Below, piece by piece: positions 54,093-63,873 of a DNA stretch of 64,000 nucleotides. The first letter of the stretch is position 1. Each line of letters opens with the position of its first letter. The stretch covers positions 496,001 through 560,000 of the forward strand of contig NZ_JAHBGF010000016.1 of assembly GCF_018390695.1 (NCBI RefSeq), written 5' to 3'. This DNA comes from Ancylobacter sonchi (GTDB lineage: Bacteria; Pseudomonadota; Alphaproteobacteria; Rhizobiales; Xanthobacteraceae). The position numbers and the translations under genes are program-made. The notes beneath the pieces are model-generated. The model had not been told where the DNA came from. It searched no databases and saw nothing but the letters and a program-made list of their open reading frames with translations.

Positions 54093-55202
54093 TCACGGCG
54101 CCACCATCCGCTCCTCTTTCGGCGGCAGATAGGCGTTGGTGAACACCTTGTCCGGCGCCGGCGCGGCCGGCAGGCCGAAGGCATCGGCCACCGCCGTCAC
54201 CGAGCGGGCGAAGCGCGCCGGGTCGACGTCGCCCATGCCGTTCGCCTTCACGTAAGGCGTCAGCACGTTCATGGCGAGCGACATGTTGAGCCGCTCCAGC
54301 TCCAGCTTGTCGTCGATCAGCGGGTCGCGCGCCTTGGCGGCGGAGATGCCGATGGCCGGGTCGGCGGCGACCTCCTTCCAGGCTTTCGCGGTGGCGCGCA
54401 GGAAGCCCTTCACCACCTCCGGCTTTGCGGCGAAGGCGGGGGAGACGATGATGCCGTTGCCATACACGTCCATGCCGGCGTCGCTATAGGTGAAGGCGAC
54501 GATGTCTTCCATCTTCACCCCGCGCGCCTTCAGGTCGAGGATCGACGAGAAATAGTGCCCGGAGATGAAGTCGACCGTGCCCTGCACCAGCGATTGCTCG
54601 CGCAGCTGCGGGGTGAGGTTGACGTGCTCGACGCTCTTCGGGTCGATGCCGACCTTCTTGGCGAAGGCGGGGAACAGCCGGAACGAGGCGTCGAACACCG
54701 GCGCGCCGAGCTTCTTGCCGGCGAGCTCGGCCGGCTTGGTGATGCCGGACTTCTTCAGCGCGTAGACGCCGAAGGGCGGGAAGTCATAGGCCATGAACAC
54801 GCACAGCACTTCCTTACCGGGATTCTTGGCGTTGTACTCGATCAGCGAGTTCACGTCGGCGAAGCCGATGTCGTAGGCGCCGGACGCCACGCGCTGCACC
54901 GCCCCCGCCGAGCCCTGGCCGGGGTCCATGGTCACGTCGAGCCCTTCGGCCTTGTAGTAGCCCTTGTCGAGCGCCACGAGGAAGGGCGAGGTCGGGCCCT
55001 GGAACACCCAGTCGAGGGTGAATTTCACGGGAACGGGAGCTTGCGTCTGCGCCTCAGCGCCCGCCGCTCCCAGCGTCATGGCCGCCGCGATGCCCAGCGC
55101 GCCGGCGACGGCGCTGCGCATCGAGGAGACGAGGCGGCGCAGCGGGGCGGGTGCGGCGCAGCGGGTGGCAGGAGAAGCGGCGCGAGAGGCGAGGCGGGGC
55201 AT
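54093..55202 (-). CDS. NMT1/THI5-like ABC substrate-binding protein
   Basis: 369 residues from the ATG at 55202, with GGAG 9 bp upstream; an ATG at 55121 is possible and begins a cleaner signal peptide (MRSAVAGALGIAAAMTLGA). The mature protein opens VPVKFTLDWVFQGPTSPFLVALDKGYY, the NMT1/SsuA-like start, with GQGSAGAVQRVASGAYDIGFAD as the ligand-loop region. It heads a three-gene importer operon. Candidates include a pyrimidine, sulfonate or nitrile-like ligand; no riboswitch was seen. Confidence 0.9.
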   Translation of the reverse strand: MPRLASRAASPATRCAAPAPLRRLVSSMRSAVAGALGIAAAMTLGAAGAEAQTQAPVPVKFTLDWVFQGPTSPFLVALDKGYYKAEGLDVTMDPGQGSAGAVQRVASGAYDIGFADVNSLIEYNAKNPGKEVLCVFMAYDFPPFGVYALKKSGITKPAELAGKKLGAPVFDASFRLFPAFAKKVGIDPKSVEHVNLTPQLREQSLVQGTVDFISGHYFSSILDLKARGVKMEDIVAFTYSDAGMDVYGNGIIVSPAFAAKPEVVKGFLRATAKAWKEVAADPAIGISAAKARDPLIDDKLELERLNMSLAMNVLTPYVKANGMGDVDPARFARSVTAVADAFGLPAAPAPDKVFTNAYLPPKEERMVAP

Positions 55203-55804
55203 GCTGAGCACTCCGGTCGGGCGAGGGGCGGACGCGGTTCCAGCCGACGGGAGGACCGCCGGCACGTGAGGTCCACCGGCATGCAAATCCGCCGCCAAGC
55301 CTGACATCATGCGGGCTTCCGGCTGACGCAAGGGTATGCCGAGACGGTACGCCGTGCCGTCTGCCCAATCCTTGGGCGCTAGGTTTTCCGACATCCTCCG
55401 GGCCGTCACCCGACGCGGCGGCGCCGGCGATTCGCCAGCACGTGGTGGTTGCGACAGTCGTGAGATTCCTGCTGCGACAACCTGCCGCATATTCCGGCCA
55501 TGTACCGCGCGAGTCCGCGCGCGCCGCCGGTGCCGGCATACCGGATTTTCCCGCAGCGCCAATTCGTTAGCCGCGTTCGTTTGAGTCGAAAATGATTGCA
55601 ATTTGTTTCGAAATTTAAGTGTCAAAATTTGATTATTAATTCTAATTTCGTTCTTTTTTATCGTGAAACCCTTCCAAAAATTGCAGCGCCGGTTAACCCT
55701 TCGCCCATGCGGCGGGTCGGCCCGAAAGGCTCTGCCGCCCGGAGCGCGGGGGAGCGCGACGGTCTTTCGGAGGCAATCGAACAGCGAAGAGGGAAATCGT
55801 CGAG
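55203..55804. other. Divergent intergenic region before the NMT1-type operon and Hint genes
   Basis: 602 bp. It holds an operator-like inverted repeat at 55342-55362. From about 55,580 to 55,690 it is strikingly AT-rich with A and T tracts, then GC-rich again before the first Hint gene. The AT-rich part is a likely promoter or silencer-binding zone. No gene was seen. Confidence 0.5.
55342..55362. promoter_or_regulatory. Inverted repeat upstream of the NMT1-type operon
   Basis: AGACGGTAC and GTGCCGTCT with a 3-bp spacer, 8 of 9 arm positions paired, 140 bp upstream of the solute-binding gene. No local regulator gene is adjacent. Confidence 0.4.
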
Positions 55805-56689
55805 ATGGCGACCGATACGTTCAGCTACGCCTATCTGCTCAACAATCAGGGTAAGGTCCAGAACGGCAATGCCGCTGGGCATGCTCGCAACCCTTATCTT
55901 GATACGACTGTAAATTCAGGCGCCGATGCGACGATCACCTCCGGCGACACCATCACGATCGGCGGATTTTCAAGCGGATCGGCGAAATTCCTCTACGCAA
56001 GCGGCGACGGCATCGTCATTTCCTACAACGGCGCCACGTACCTGCTCACCGACACCGCCCAGACCGGCAACACCACTCCGCCGAACAGTGGCGACAGCTT
56101 CGTGGTCTGCTTCCTCGCCGGCACGATGATCGCGACGCCCACGGGCGAGGTCGCCATCGAGACGCTGAAGGCTGGCGATCTCGTGCTTACCGCCGATGGC
56201 GCGACCAAGCCGGTGCGCTGGCTGGCCCGCCAGACAGTATCCGCCCGCTTCGCCGATCCGCTGCGCGTGATGCCGGTGCGCGTCCGCGCCGGCGCGCTGG
56301 GCGACAACCTGCCCGTGCGTGATCTCTTCGTGTCGGTCGATCATGCGCTGCTGGTCGACGGGGCGCTGGTGCAGGCCGGCGCGCTGGTGAACGGTACGTC
56401 GATCGTCCGCCATACCGCGATGCCGACGCGCTTCGTCTATTTCCATGTCGAACTCGATGACCACGCGCTGGTGCTGGCCGAGGGCGTGGCGGCAGAGACC
56501 TTCGTCGACAATGTCACCCGCTACGGCTTCGACAATTGGGAAGAGGCGCCGGAGGCGCCGATAGCCGAACTCGACCTGCCGCGCGTCAAGTCGGCGCGCC
56601 AGCTGTCGCCGGCCACCGGCGCCCGGCTGGCGGCGCGCGCCGCGCAGCTCGGCTTCGCCGCCGACCAAGTCCCCGACCGCGCCGCCTGA
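55805..56689 (+). CDS. Hint-domain (hedgehog/intein-like) protein, copy 1
   Basis: 294 residues. An N-terminal domain of about 100 residues (MATDTFSYAY, NPYLD, YASGDGI) is followed by a Hint domain starting at Cys102 (VCFLAGTMIATPTGEVAIE), with VRWLARQ and the VDHALLVDG His motif. In Hint proteins the N-terminal Cys makes a thioester and cleaves the chain there. No Asn-Cys C-terminal intein junction is visible, so cleavage without splicing is expected, releasing the head. No signal peptide. A paralogue follows 280 bp downstream. Confidence 0.88.
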   Translation: MATDTFSYAYLLNNQGKVQNGNAAGHARNPYLDTTVNSGADATITSGDTITIGGFSSGSAKFLYASGDGIVISYNGATYLLTDTAQTGNTTPPNSGDSFVVCFLAGTMIATPTGEVAIETLKAGDLVLTADGATKPVRWLARQTVSARFADPLRVMPVRVRAGALGDNLPVRDLFVSVDHALLVDGALVQAGALVNGTSIVRHTAMPTRFVYFHVELDDHALVLAEGVAAETFVDNVTRYGFDNWEEAPEAPIAELDLPRVKSARQLSPATGARLAARAAQLGFAADQVPDRAA

Positions 56690-56736
56690 TCGCAACACGC
56701 GTGTCGGCGGTGCTCCATCCCGCCGGCCGCCCCGGG

Positions 56737-56773
56737 AACGGCATTCCCGGACAATTCTGTCCGGAGTGCCGTT
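56737..56773 (+). terminator. Long hairpin after the first Hint gene
   Basis: AACGGCATTCCCGGACA pairs with TGTCCGGAGTGCCGTT with one mismatch and one bulge, around a 4-nt loop, 48 bp after the stop, followed by TCTCTCGCTC. It looks like a terminator separating the two Hint genes. Confidence 0.55.
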
Positions 56774-56969
56774 TCTCTCGCTCCCCCGTCCGTGCCCGCC
56801 ATCGGTCGTCCGGCGCGGCGGCACGTTCCGTGCCGTATCGTTCCACCTCCGGGCTATTTCCAGAATGGCGGTGGTTTGATACTTCTTTCGTCGAATGGGG
56901 GCCGCCAGGCGGAACGTCGGCCCTCATGGCGGGCGCGGTAGCGCCCGTCGGTGCCGACGGGGGCCGTGC

Positions 56970-57860
56970 ATGGACATCAAGATCTTTAGCTATGCCTATG
57001 CCGTGACGGCTGACGGCTACGTCATCGCCGGCAGCGATCCCGGGCAGGCGGACAATCCCTATGTCGACGTGCTCGTCGGCACGCTCGACGATCCCGTGCT
57101 CGACGCCGACAATCCGGTTTTCGCCTATTCCGCCCCCGATGGCGGGTCGGGCAATGGCTATTTCTACTATGCCAGCGGCGACGGGCTGGTGGCCGGCCTC
57201 GGCAGCGGCGTCTATTGGTGGTTCACCGACACCGAGCAGGAAGCCGGTGACTATGCGGAGCGCGACGGCACCAGCTTCATCGTCTGCTTCCTTGCCGGCA
57301 CGATGATCGCGACGCCCACCGGCGAGGTCGCCATCGAGACGCTGAAGCCCGGCGATCTCGTTCTCACCGCCGATGGCTCCACCAAGCCGGTACGCTGGCT
57401 GGCCCGCCAGAGCGTTTCCACCCTGTTCGCCGATCCGCTGAAGGTGATGCCGATACGGATCCGCTCCGGCGCGCTCGGCGAGGGCCTGCCGCTCCGCGAT
57501 CTCTTCGTGTCGTGCGACCACGCGCTGGAGATCGACGGCGTGCTGGTGCAGGCCGGCGCGCTGGTCAACGGCACCAGCATCGCGCGCCACACCGACATGC
57601 CGCAGCGCTTCGCCTATTTCCATGTCGAGCTCGACGATCATTCGCTGATCCTCGCCGAGGGCGTGGCGGCGGAAACCTTCGTCGACAACGTCACCCGCCG
57701 CCGCTTCGACAATTGGCAGGAGGCGCCGCAGAGCGCCATTGCCGAGCTGGACCTGCCGCGTGTGAAGTCGGCGCGCCAGCTTCCCCGGCATATCCGCGCG
57801 CGCCTTGCCGCCCGGGCCGGGGTGCTGGGTCTTTCCACGCGGGATGAGCAGGCCGCCTGA
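56970..57860 (+). CDS. Hint-domain (hedgehog/intein-like) protein, copy 2
   Basis: 296 residues from the ATG at 56970; the upstream frame is Arg-rich and non-homologous to copy 1, which supports this start. The Hint domain begins at Cys106 (VCFLAGTMIATPTG) and is nearly identical to copy 1 from there to the C-terminus. The head differs strongly, keeping only FSYAY (6-10), NPYVD and YASGDGL. The His motif reads SCDHALEIDG. The pair looks like a duplication in which the head diversified while the processing cassette was conserved. The target of the released heads is unknown. Confidence 0.88.
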   Translation: MDIKIFSYAYAVTADGYVIAGSDPGQADNPYVDVLVGTLDDPVLDADNPVFAYSAPDGGSGNGYFYYASGDGLVAGLGSGVYWWFTDTEQEAGDYAERDGTSFIVCFLAGTMIATPTGEVAIETLKPGDLVLTADGSTKPVRWLARQSVSTLFADPLKVMPIRIRSGALGEGLPLRDLFVSCDHALEIDGVLVQAGALVNGTSIARHTDMPQRFAYFHVELDDHSLILAEGVAAETFVDNVTRRRFDNWQEAPQSAIAELDLPRVKSARQLPRHIRARLAARAGVLGLSTRDEQAA

Positions 57861-58121
57861 CGGCCCGGCCGTTAACCAGCGAGCGGGTCGTTCGGCGGCG
57901 AATGTCACGCGCACACGCGCGCGTACCTTAGTATGGGCATTGGTTAACGAGAGCCGCCTCGGCCCGGTGGCATGCTCCTCAACCGGCATGTTCCTCGGGC
58001 ACCATGTTCATCCGGCGCCGGCCGTGCATAAATCGCCATGGCCGGCGCGGCTCGACCGCGTCGCCGCCCGGATGGCCCCCGGCCATCCTGTCCTTGCCGG
58101 TCCGTTCAAACGAGAGCGCAG

Positions 58122-59546
58122 ATGAGCCACCACCAGAAATTCTACATCGACGGCGCCTGGGTCGACCCGGTCGAGCCGCGCCTGCTCGACGTCATCGATC
58201 CCTCGACCGAGGAAGCCTATACCCAGATCGCCATCGGCTCGGCGGCGGATGTCGACAAGGCGGTCGCCGCGGCCAAGGCCGCCTTCGCGACCTTCTCGCT
58301 GGTGCCGAAGGAGGAGCGCCTCGCGCTGCTCAACCGCATTCTCGCCGCCTATAATGAGCGCTTCGAAGACATTGCCCGCGCGGTCAGCCAGGAGATGGGC
58401 GCCCCGCTGTCCTTCGCCCGCGATGCGCAGGCCTGGGCCGGCCGGGCGCATATCGAGGCCACCATCAAGGCCTTCGAGACCTACGAATTCACCGAGCACC
58501 GCGGCGCCACCATGGTGGTGAAGGAGCCGATCGGCGTCTGCGCGCTGATCACCCCGTGGAACTGGCCGCTCAACCAGATCGCCTGCAAGGTGGCGCCCGC
58601 CATCGCGGCCGGTTGCACCGTGGTGCTGAAGCCCTCGGAGATCGCGCCGATCAGCGGCATCGTCTTCGCCGAGGTGATGGAAGCCGCCGGCACCCCCAAG
58701 GGTGTGTTCAACCTCGTCAACGGCACCGGCCCGGATGTCGGCCAGATCATGGCCGGCCACAAGGACGTCGACATGGTGTCCTTCACCGGCTCGACCCGCG
58801 CCGGCATCATCGTCGCCAAGACGGCGGCCGATACTGTGAAGCGGGTGGCGCAGGAACTCGGCGGCAAGTCGGCCAACATCATCCTGCCGGACGCCGATTT
58901 CGCGGAAGCCGTCGCCCAGGGCGTGCGTTCCTGCTTCGGCAATACCGGCCAGTCCTGCGACGCGCCGACCCGCATGCTGGTGCCGGCGGCCCGCCACGAC
59001 GAGGCGCTGTCGATCGCCAAGGAAGCCGCCGAGGCGCTGGCGACCGGCGACCCGAACGCCGAGGGCACCGATCTCGGCCCGGTGGTCAGCCAGATCCAGT
59101 ACGACAAGATCCAGCGCCTCATCGAGGCCGGCATCGCCGAGGGCGCCACGCTGGTCACCGGTGGCCCCGGCCGTCCGGAAGGGCTGAACCGCGGCTACTA
59201 CATCCGCCCGACGGTGTTCGGCCATGTCACCAACGACATGACGGTGGCGCGCGAGGAGATCTTCGGCCCGGTGCTCTCCGTGCTGTCCTATGACAGCGAG
59301 GATCAGGCGGTGGAGATCGCCAACGACACGGTGTACGGCCTCGCCGCCTACATCCAGTCGCAGGAGATCGAGCACGCCCGTGCGGTGGCCGCCCGCATGC
59401 GCGCCGGCTCGGTGTATCTCAACTACCCGGAATGGGACACGATGGCGCCGTTCGGCGGCTACAAGCAGTCCGGCAACGGCCGCGAATATGCCGACTGGGC
59501 GATCCACGATTTCCTGGAGATCAAGGGCATCGTCGGCTGGGGCTGA
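58122..59546 (+). CDS. NAD(P)-dependent aldehyde dehydrogenase
   Basis: 474 residues, typical of the ALDH superfamily. The catalytic Cys279 is in GNTGQSCDAPTR, the general base Glu245 in ELGGKSAN, and Asn147 in PWNWPLNQ. It oxidises an aldehyde to the acid. Motif order resembles the broad ALDH class close to betaine-aldehyde and phenylacetaldehyde enzymes, but the substrate cannot be assigned. No operon partner follows; a strong hairpin ends the gene. Confidence 0.92.
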   Translation: MSHHQKFYIDGAWVDPVEPRLLDVIDPSTEEAYTQIAIGSAADVDKAVAAAKAAFATFSLVPKEERLALLNRILAAYNERFEDIARAVSQEMGAPLSFARDAQAWAGRAHIEATIKAFETYEFTEHRGATMVVKEPIGVCALITPWNWPLNQIACKVAPAIAAGCTVVLKPSEIAPISGIVFAEVMEAAGTPKGVFNLVNGTGPDVGQIMAGHKDVDMVSFTGSTRAGIIVAKTAADTVKRVAQELGGKSANIILPDADFAEAVAQGVRSCFGNTGQSCDAPTRMLVPAARHDEALSIAKEAAEALATGDPNAEGTDLGPVVSQIQYDKIQRLIEAGIAEGATLVTGGPGRPEGLNRGYYIRPTVFGHVTNDMTVAREEIFGPVLSVLSYDSEDQAVEIANDTVYGLAAYIQSQEIEHARAVAARMRAGSVYLNYPEWDTMAPFGGYKQSGNGREYADWAIHDFLEIKGIVGWG

Positions 59547-59564
59547 GGCCGCCATTCTGCCTTC

Positions 59565-59594
59565 CGGCCGTCGCGCCTCGATGCGCGACGGCCG
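59565..59594. terminator. Bidirectional hairpin after the aldehyde dehydrogenase gene
   Basis: A perfect 12-bp stem (CGGCCGTCGCGC with its complement) around loop CTCGAT, between convergent genes. No T-tract on either side. Confidence 0.5.
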
Positions 59595-59650
59595 ATCGGC
59601 CGATCCGGTCTATCGGGCCGGCATCGGCCGCATCGTCCACCTCACCGGCC

Positions 59651-60184
59651 TCAGCCGGCGAGCCGCGGAGCGGGCGGATGGCCTCCCGCGCGCGGGGTCA
59701 GCTGCCGCTCGGCGAGCAGGCACAGCGCATCGGCGAGCCGTCGGCAGCCGGCCTGGTTGGGTTGCAGCATCTGCGCCGCATCCGGGTGCCCGACCTGCTG
59801 CAGCCAGCTGATCAGCGTCGCGTAGCGGGCGGTCTTGAAGACGGCGACGTCCTGGATCGCCGCGGCGATGGCGGCGTCGAGCACATGCGGGTCGTCGATC
59901 TCGCCATTGATCTCCTCCGCGCCGATGAACAGCCCGTCTATGGCCGGACTTTCCGCCGCCTTCGGCGTCCGCGCCAGCAGGCGGAACACCGATTCCAGCC
60001 GGCCGATGCAGGCCGAATTCCCCGTAAGTATCGCATTAAGCTCGTTTTTCAGCTGGGGGTCGGAAGCTTTGGCAACCAGTGATGGCAGGACGCGGGCGCA
60101 GCGTCGTTCGGCATAGAGCGCCTCGCCCAGCCCCTGCACCAGCAGATCGCCGAGCGACTTGATATCCTTGGACAGCAGACCCAT
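59651..60184 (-). CDS. DUF892 (YciE/YciF-like ferritin-fold) protein
   Basis: 177 residues from the ATG at 60184, 9 bp after AAGGGAG; an ATG at 60193 directly abuts that site and is less likely. The four-helix ferritin-like DUF892 fold is suggested by LGDLLVQGLGEALYAERR, NELNAI and the long helix AAIAAAIQDVAVFKTARYATLISWL. Such proteins are stress-induced in enteric bacteria and may bind metal. One canonical helix carries Glu/Tyr residues as expected; the metal site is otherwise not certain. Confidence 0.8.
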   Translation of the reverse strand: MGLLSKDIKSLGDLLVQGLGEALYAERRCARVLPSLVAKASDPQLKNELNAILTGNSACIGRLESVFRLLARTPKAAESPAIDGLFIGAEEINGEIDDPHVLDAAIAAAIQDVAVFKTARYATLISWLQQVGHPDAAQMLQPNQAGCRRLADALCLLAERQLTPRAGGHPPAPRLAG

Positions 60185-60324
60185 GGCGCGCATCTCCCTT
60201 TCGGGCGTTCAAGGCGGCCCGTTCTTGGATTGGTGATGACAGCAAAACGCCGGGGAACTCTCGTCGTTCCAAGGTTTTTCTACGATCGTCGCGCCCCGGT
60301 GGCGGGCCACCGTCATGCCGCACC

Positions 60325-61851
60325 TCAGCCGGCGGGAAACAGCCCCTTGTAGCGCTCGCGCAGCGCCGCCTTCTGCACCTTGCCCATGGTGTTGCGCGGC
60401 AGTTCCTCGACGGTGGCGATGTGCTTGGGCAGCTTGAAGCGCGCCAGCCGGTCGCCGAGCCAGGCGCCGAGCGCCTTGTCGTCCAGAGAAGCCGCCGCCC
60501 GCGCCACCACCACGGCGACCACCGCCTCGCCGAAATCGGCATGCGGCACGCCGATGACCGCCGATTCCACCACGCCGGGGAACTGGTCGATCTCCATCTC
60601 GATCTCCTTGGGATAGATGTTCAATCCCCCGGAGATGATGAGATCCTTGCCGCGTCCGACAATGGTCACCCGCCCGTCCGGCGCCATGCTGGCGAGGTCG
60701 CCGGTGATGAAGAAGCCGTCCGGCCGGATCTCGGCGGCGGTCTTCTCCGGCATGCGCCAATAGCCGAGGAAACGGTTGGGGCCGTTGGTTTCCAGCATGC
60801 CGACCTCGCCGCGCGGCAGCTCCGCGCCTTTCTCGCCGACGATGCGCACGGAGACGTCGGGCAGCGCATAGCCGACCGAGCCGGGCAGCCGGGCACCGTC
60901 ATAGGGATTGGAGGTGATCATGCCGCATTCGGTCATGCCGTAGCGCTCGAGGATGGCGTGACCGGTGGCCGTCTCGAACTGGCGGTGCGTCTCGGCGAGC
61001 AGCGGCGCCGAGCCGGCGATGAACAGCCGCATGCCCTTGACGAGTTCGCGGGTGAAGCCGGCATGGGCGAGCAGGCGGGTATAGAAGGTCGGCACGCCCA
61101 TCATCACTGTCGCGCGGGGCAGCTGGGCGATCACCATGTCGGTGTCGAAGCGCGGCAGCCAGATGATCTCGGAACCGTTGAGCAGCGCGGTGTTCAGCGC
61201 CACGAACAACCCGTGGACGTGAAAGATCGGCAAGGCGTGCAGCAGCACGTCGCCGGGCTGGAAGGCCCAGATCTCCAGCAGCGCCTGGGCATTCGAGGAC
61301 AGGTTGCGATGGGTGATCATCGCGCCCTTGGAGCGGCCGGTAGTGCCGGAGGTGTAGAGCAGCGCCGCGAGATCGTCTGGAGCGCAGAGGGCGGTTTCCA
61401 CCGTGCCCGGCAGTGTGGCCGCGAGGTCGGCCAGCGAGCCCTCGCCGTCGGCCCCCAGCGTCTCGACATGACGCACCCCGCGCGCGGCGGCGATCGGGCG
61501 CAGCGTCTCCGCCTTGCGGGGATCGGCCACCAGCAGTACCGGCTCGGCGTCGCCGAGGAAGTAGTCGAGCTCGGCAGCCGTGTAGGCGGTGTTGAGCGGC
61601 TGGTAGACCGCGCCGATCTTCAGCGTGGCGAGATAGAGCGCGACATTGCCGAGCGATTTCTCCACCTGCACGGTGACCCGGTCCCCGCGCCCGACGCCGA
61701 GCAGGGTCAAGGCGTCGGCATGGCGGCCGACCAGGGCGAGCAGTTCGGCATAGCTGAGCGTCGAGCCGTCCGGCTGCCAGAAGGCGATGGCGTCGCCGAC
61801 GCGTCGGGCGCTCGCCTCAATCGCGGCATAAAGGTTGGCGTTGCTGCTCAC
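60325..61851 (-). CDS. matB: Malonyl-CoA synthetase (acyl-CoA ligase)
   Basis: 508 residues from a GTG at 61851 with AAAGGA upstream. It is an ANL-family adenylating enzyme: the P-loop YTSGTTGRSKGAMITH near 165-180, LPIFHVHGLFVALN, YGMTECGM, and the C-terminal hinge GRGKDLIISGGLNIYPKEIE, ending with Lys in NTMGKVQKAAL. The HVHGLF segment and overall pattern match MatB of Rhodopseudomonas, which makes malonyl-CoA from malonate. Methylmalonate is an alternative substrate. matA is not adjacent. Confidence 0.88.
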   Translation of the reverse strand: MSSNANLYAAIEASARRVGDAIAFWQPDGSTLSYAELLALVGRHADALTLLGVGRGDRVTVQVEKSLGNVALYLATLKIGAVYQPLNTAYTAAELDYFLGDAEPVLLVADPRKAETLRPIAAARGVRHVETLGADGEGSLADLAATLPGTVETALCAPDDLAALLYTSGTTGRSKGAMITHRNLSSNAQALLEIWAFQPGDVLLHALPIFHVHGLFVALNTALLNGSEIIWLPRFDTDMVIAQLPRATVMMGVPTFYTRLLAHAGFTRELVKGMRLFIAGSAPLLAETHRQFETATGHAILERYGMTECGMITSNPYDGARLPGSVGYALPDVSVRIVGEKGAELPRGEVGMLETNGPNRFLGYWRMPEKTAAEIRPDGFFITGDLASMAPDGRVTIVGRGKDLIISGGLNIYPKEIEMEIDQFPGVVESAVIGVPHADFGEAVVAVVVARAAASLDDKALGAWLGDRLARFKLPKHIATVEELPRNTMGKVQKAALRERYKGLFPAG

Positions 61852-62051
61852 GGCCTTGTCCTTTCTTGCTTTTCTCGGCGCTTGACACCGGGCTCCTGCG
61901 ATCGGTCCGCTGCCTATCACATCTCGCCGGAGCCAGCGAGCAGCAGGGAAGGACGAGGTCCCGTCAGAGGGAGGCGATGCGATATAAGTACGATATTTTA
62001 TTGTAATTAAAAATATTCCATTGAACCCCTGTGTAAGATATAGAGCTCAAC

Positions 62052-62900
62052 ATGAATGAAGCGGTTTTTTCTCGGAACGAAGAATTTTTTTCTAGCCTGG
62101 TGCGGCTCGCCCTGCGCGCCGGCCGGGTGGTGATGGACGTCTATGCGACGGAATTCACCGTGTCCGAGAAGGGCGACCGCTCGCCGGTGACCGAGGCCGA
62201 CCAGCGTGCCGAAGCGGTGATCCTCGAGGGCTTGCAGGATCTGGCGCCGGAGATACCGGTCGTCGCCGAGGAGGAGTTCGCCGCCGGCCGGGTGCCGGAG
62301 ATCGGCGGGCGTTTCTTCCTGGTCGATCCTCTCGACGGCACCCGCGAATTCCTCGCCCGCAATGGCGAGTTCACCGTCAATATCGCGCTCGTCGAGAACG
62401 GCGTGCCGACCGTCGGCGTCGTCCATGCCCCCGCGCTTGGGCTGCTCTATGCGGGCCGGCCGGGCCATGTCTTCAAGGCGAAGGCGGAAGGCGAGCGCCT
62501 GGGCTCCGAGACGCCGATCGCGGTGAGGCGCGCGCCGGCCACGCTGCAGGTGGTGGGTAGCCGCTCGCACGGTTCGCCGCAGACGGCGGAATGGCTGCAG
62601 CGATTTCCCGAACACAGCTTCGTCTCCGCCGGCTCGTCGCTCAAATTCTGCCTGCTGGCCGAGGGCGTGGCTGACCTCTACCCGCGCCATGGCCGCACCA
62701 TGGAGTGGGACACCGCGGCGGGCGACGCGATCCTGCGGGCGGCTGGAGGCGCCGTGCTGACATTCGACGGTGCGCCGCTGCGCTACGGCAAGCACGCGCA
62801 GGCCGAGGATACCGACTTCGCCAATCCCCATTTCGTCGCCTTCGGCGATCCGGCGCTCGCAACAGGCGTCGCCCGGCAGCCGGACGCGACGGCGTCGTGA
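62052..62900 (+). CDS. cysQ: 3'(2'),5'-bisphosphate nucleotidase
   Basis: 282 residues, inositol monophosphatase superfamily. The metal sites are visible: EADQRAE near 48, EEE at 73-75, DPLDGT at 92-97, and WDTAAGDAILRAAGG near 220. CysQ removes 3'-phosphoadenosine 5'-phosphate formed in sulfate assimilation. It lies 63 bp before cysD on the same strand and is divergent from matB. The promoter region at about 61,980-62,040 is AT-rich. Confidence 0.92.
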   Translation: MNEAVFSRNEEFFSSLVRLALRAGRVVMDVYATEFTVSEKGDRSPVTEADQRAEAVILEGLQDLAPEIPVVAEEEFAAGRVPEIGGRFFLVDPLDGTREFLARNGEFTVNIALVENGVPTVGVVHAPALGLLYAGRPGHVFKAKAEGERLGSETPIAVRRAPATLQVVGSRSHGSPQTAEWLQRFPEHSFVSAGSSLKFCLLAEGVADLYPRHGRTMEWDTAAGDAILRAAGGAVLTFDGAPLRYGKHAQAEDTDFANPHFVAFGDPALATGVARQPDATAS

Positions 62901-62963
62901 ATTCGGCGTCGCCCGACGGGTCCCTCTAGCGGCCCCGGGCGCGCATCTTGAAAGGACAGTGTC

Positions 62964-63872
62964 GTGTCGTCAGATCGCATGACCCATTTGCGGCGTCTCG
63001 AAGCCGAGTCGATCCACATCATCCGCGAGGTGGCGGCCGAATTCAAAAAGCCGGTGATGCTCTATTCCATCGGCAAGGATTCGGCGGTCATGCTGCATCT
63101 GGCGGTGAAGGCCTTCTATCCGTCACGGCCGCCCTTTCCGCTGATGCACATCGACACCACGTGGAAATTCCGCGAGATGATCGCCTTCCGCGACCGGATG
63201 GCGAAGGAACTCGGCTTCGACCTGATCGTCCACACCAATCAGACCGGTGTCGAGCAGGGCATCAACCCCTTCGACCACGGCTCCTCGTTCTACACCAATG
63301 TGATGAAGACCGAGGCTCTGAAGGAAGCGCTGACCCAGTACGGTTTCGACGCGGCGTTCGGCGGTGCCCGGCGCGACGAGGAGAAGAGCCGCGCCAAGGA
63401 GCGCATCTTCTCCTTCCGCACCGAGACCCATGCCTGGGACCCGAAGAGCCAGCGTCCCGAGCTGTGGAACCTCTACAATACGCGGGTGCGGCCGGGTGAA
63501 TCGATCCGCGTCTTCCCGCTGTCCAACTGGACCGAGCTCGACATCTGGCAATACATCCTCGCCGAGCGCATCCCCATCGTGCCGTTGTATTTCGCCGCCC
63601 GCCGCCCGGTGGTGTGGCGCGACGGGCAGATGATCATGGTCGATGATGGCCGGCTGCCGCTTAATCCTGGCGAGACGCCCGAGCAGCGGCTGGTGCGCTT
63701 CCGCACGCTGGGCTGCTACCCGCTCACCGCCGCCATCGACAGCGAGGCGACGACGTTGGAGGGCATCGTGCAGGAGATGCTCATCGCCCGCACCTCGGAG
63801 CGGGCAGGCCGCCTCATCGATCACGACGAGGCCGCCTCGATGGAAAAGAAGAAGCGCGAAGGATATTTCTGA
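62964..63872 (+). CDS. cysD: Sulfate adenylyltransferase subunit 2
   Basis: 302 residues from a GTG at 62964 with AAAGGA 10 bp upstream; an ATG lies 15 bp further on. The ATP pyrophosphatase loop is [14 protein letters not shown] (34-47). [20 protein letters not shown] and the final EKKKREGYF match CysD. With the GTPase CysN it makes APS from sulfate and ATP. cysN follows after 1 bp. Confidence 0.96.
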   Translation: MSSDRMTHLRRLEAESIHIIREVAAEFKKPVMLYSIGKDSAVMLHLAVKAFYPSRPPFPLMHIDTTWKFREMIAFRDRMAKELGFDLIVHTNQTGVEQGINPFDHGSSFYTNVMKTEALKEALTQYGFDAAFGGARRDEEKSRAKERIFSFRTETHAWDPKSQRPELWNLYNTRVRPGESIRVFPLSNWTELDIWQYILAERIPIVPLYFAARRPVVWRDGQMIMVDDGRLPLNPGETPEQRLVRFRTLGCYPLTAAIDSEATTLEGIVQEMLIARTSERAGRLIDHDEAASMEKKKREGYF

Positions 63873-63873
63873 G

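Noticed and set aside
61852-62051. A possible S-box or other sulfur riboswitch before cysQ-cysD
   Set aside because: The region is AT-rich but shows no conserved riboswitch core or terminator stem that I can recognise.
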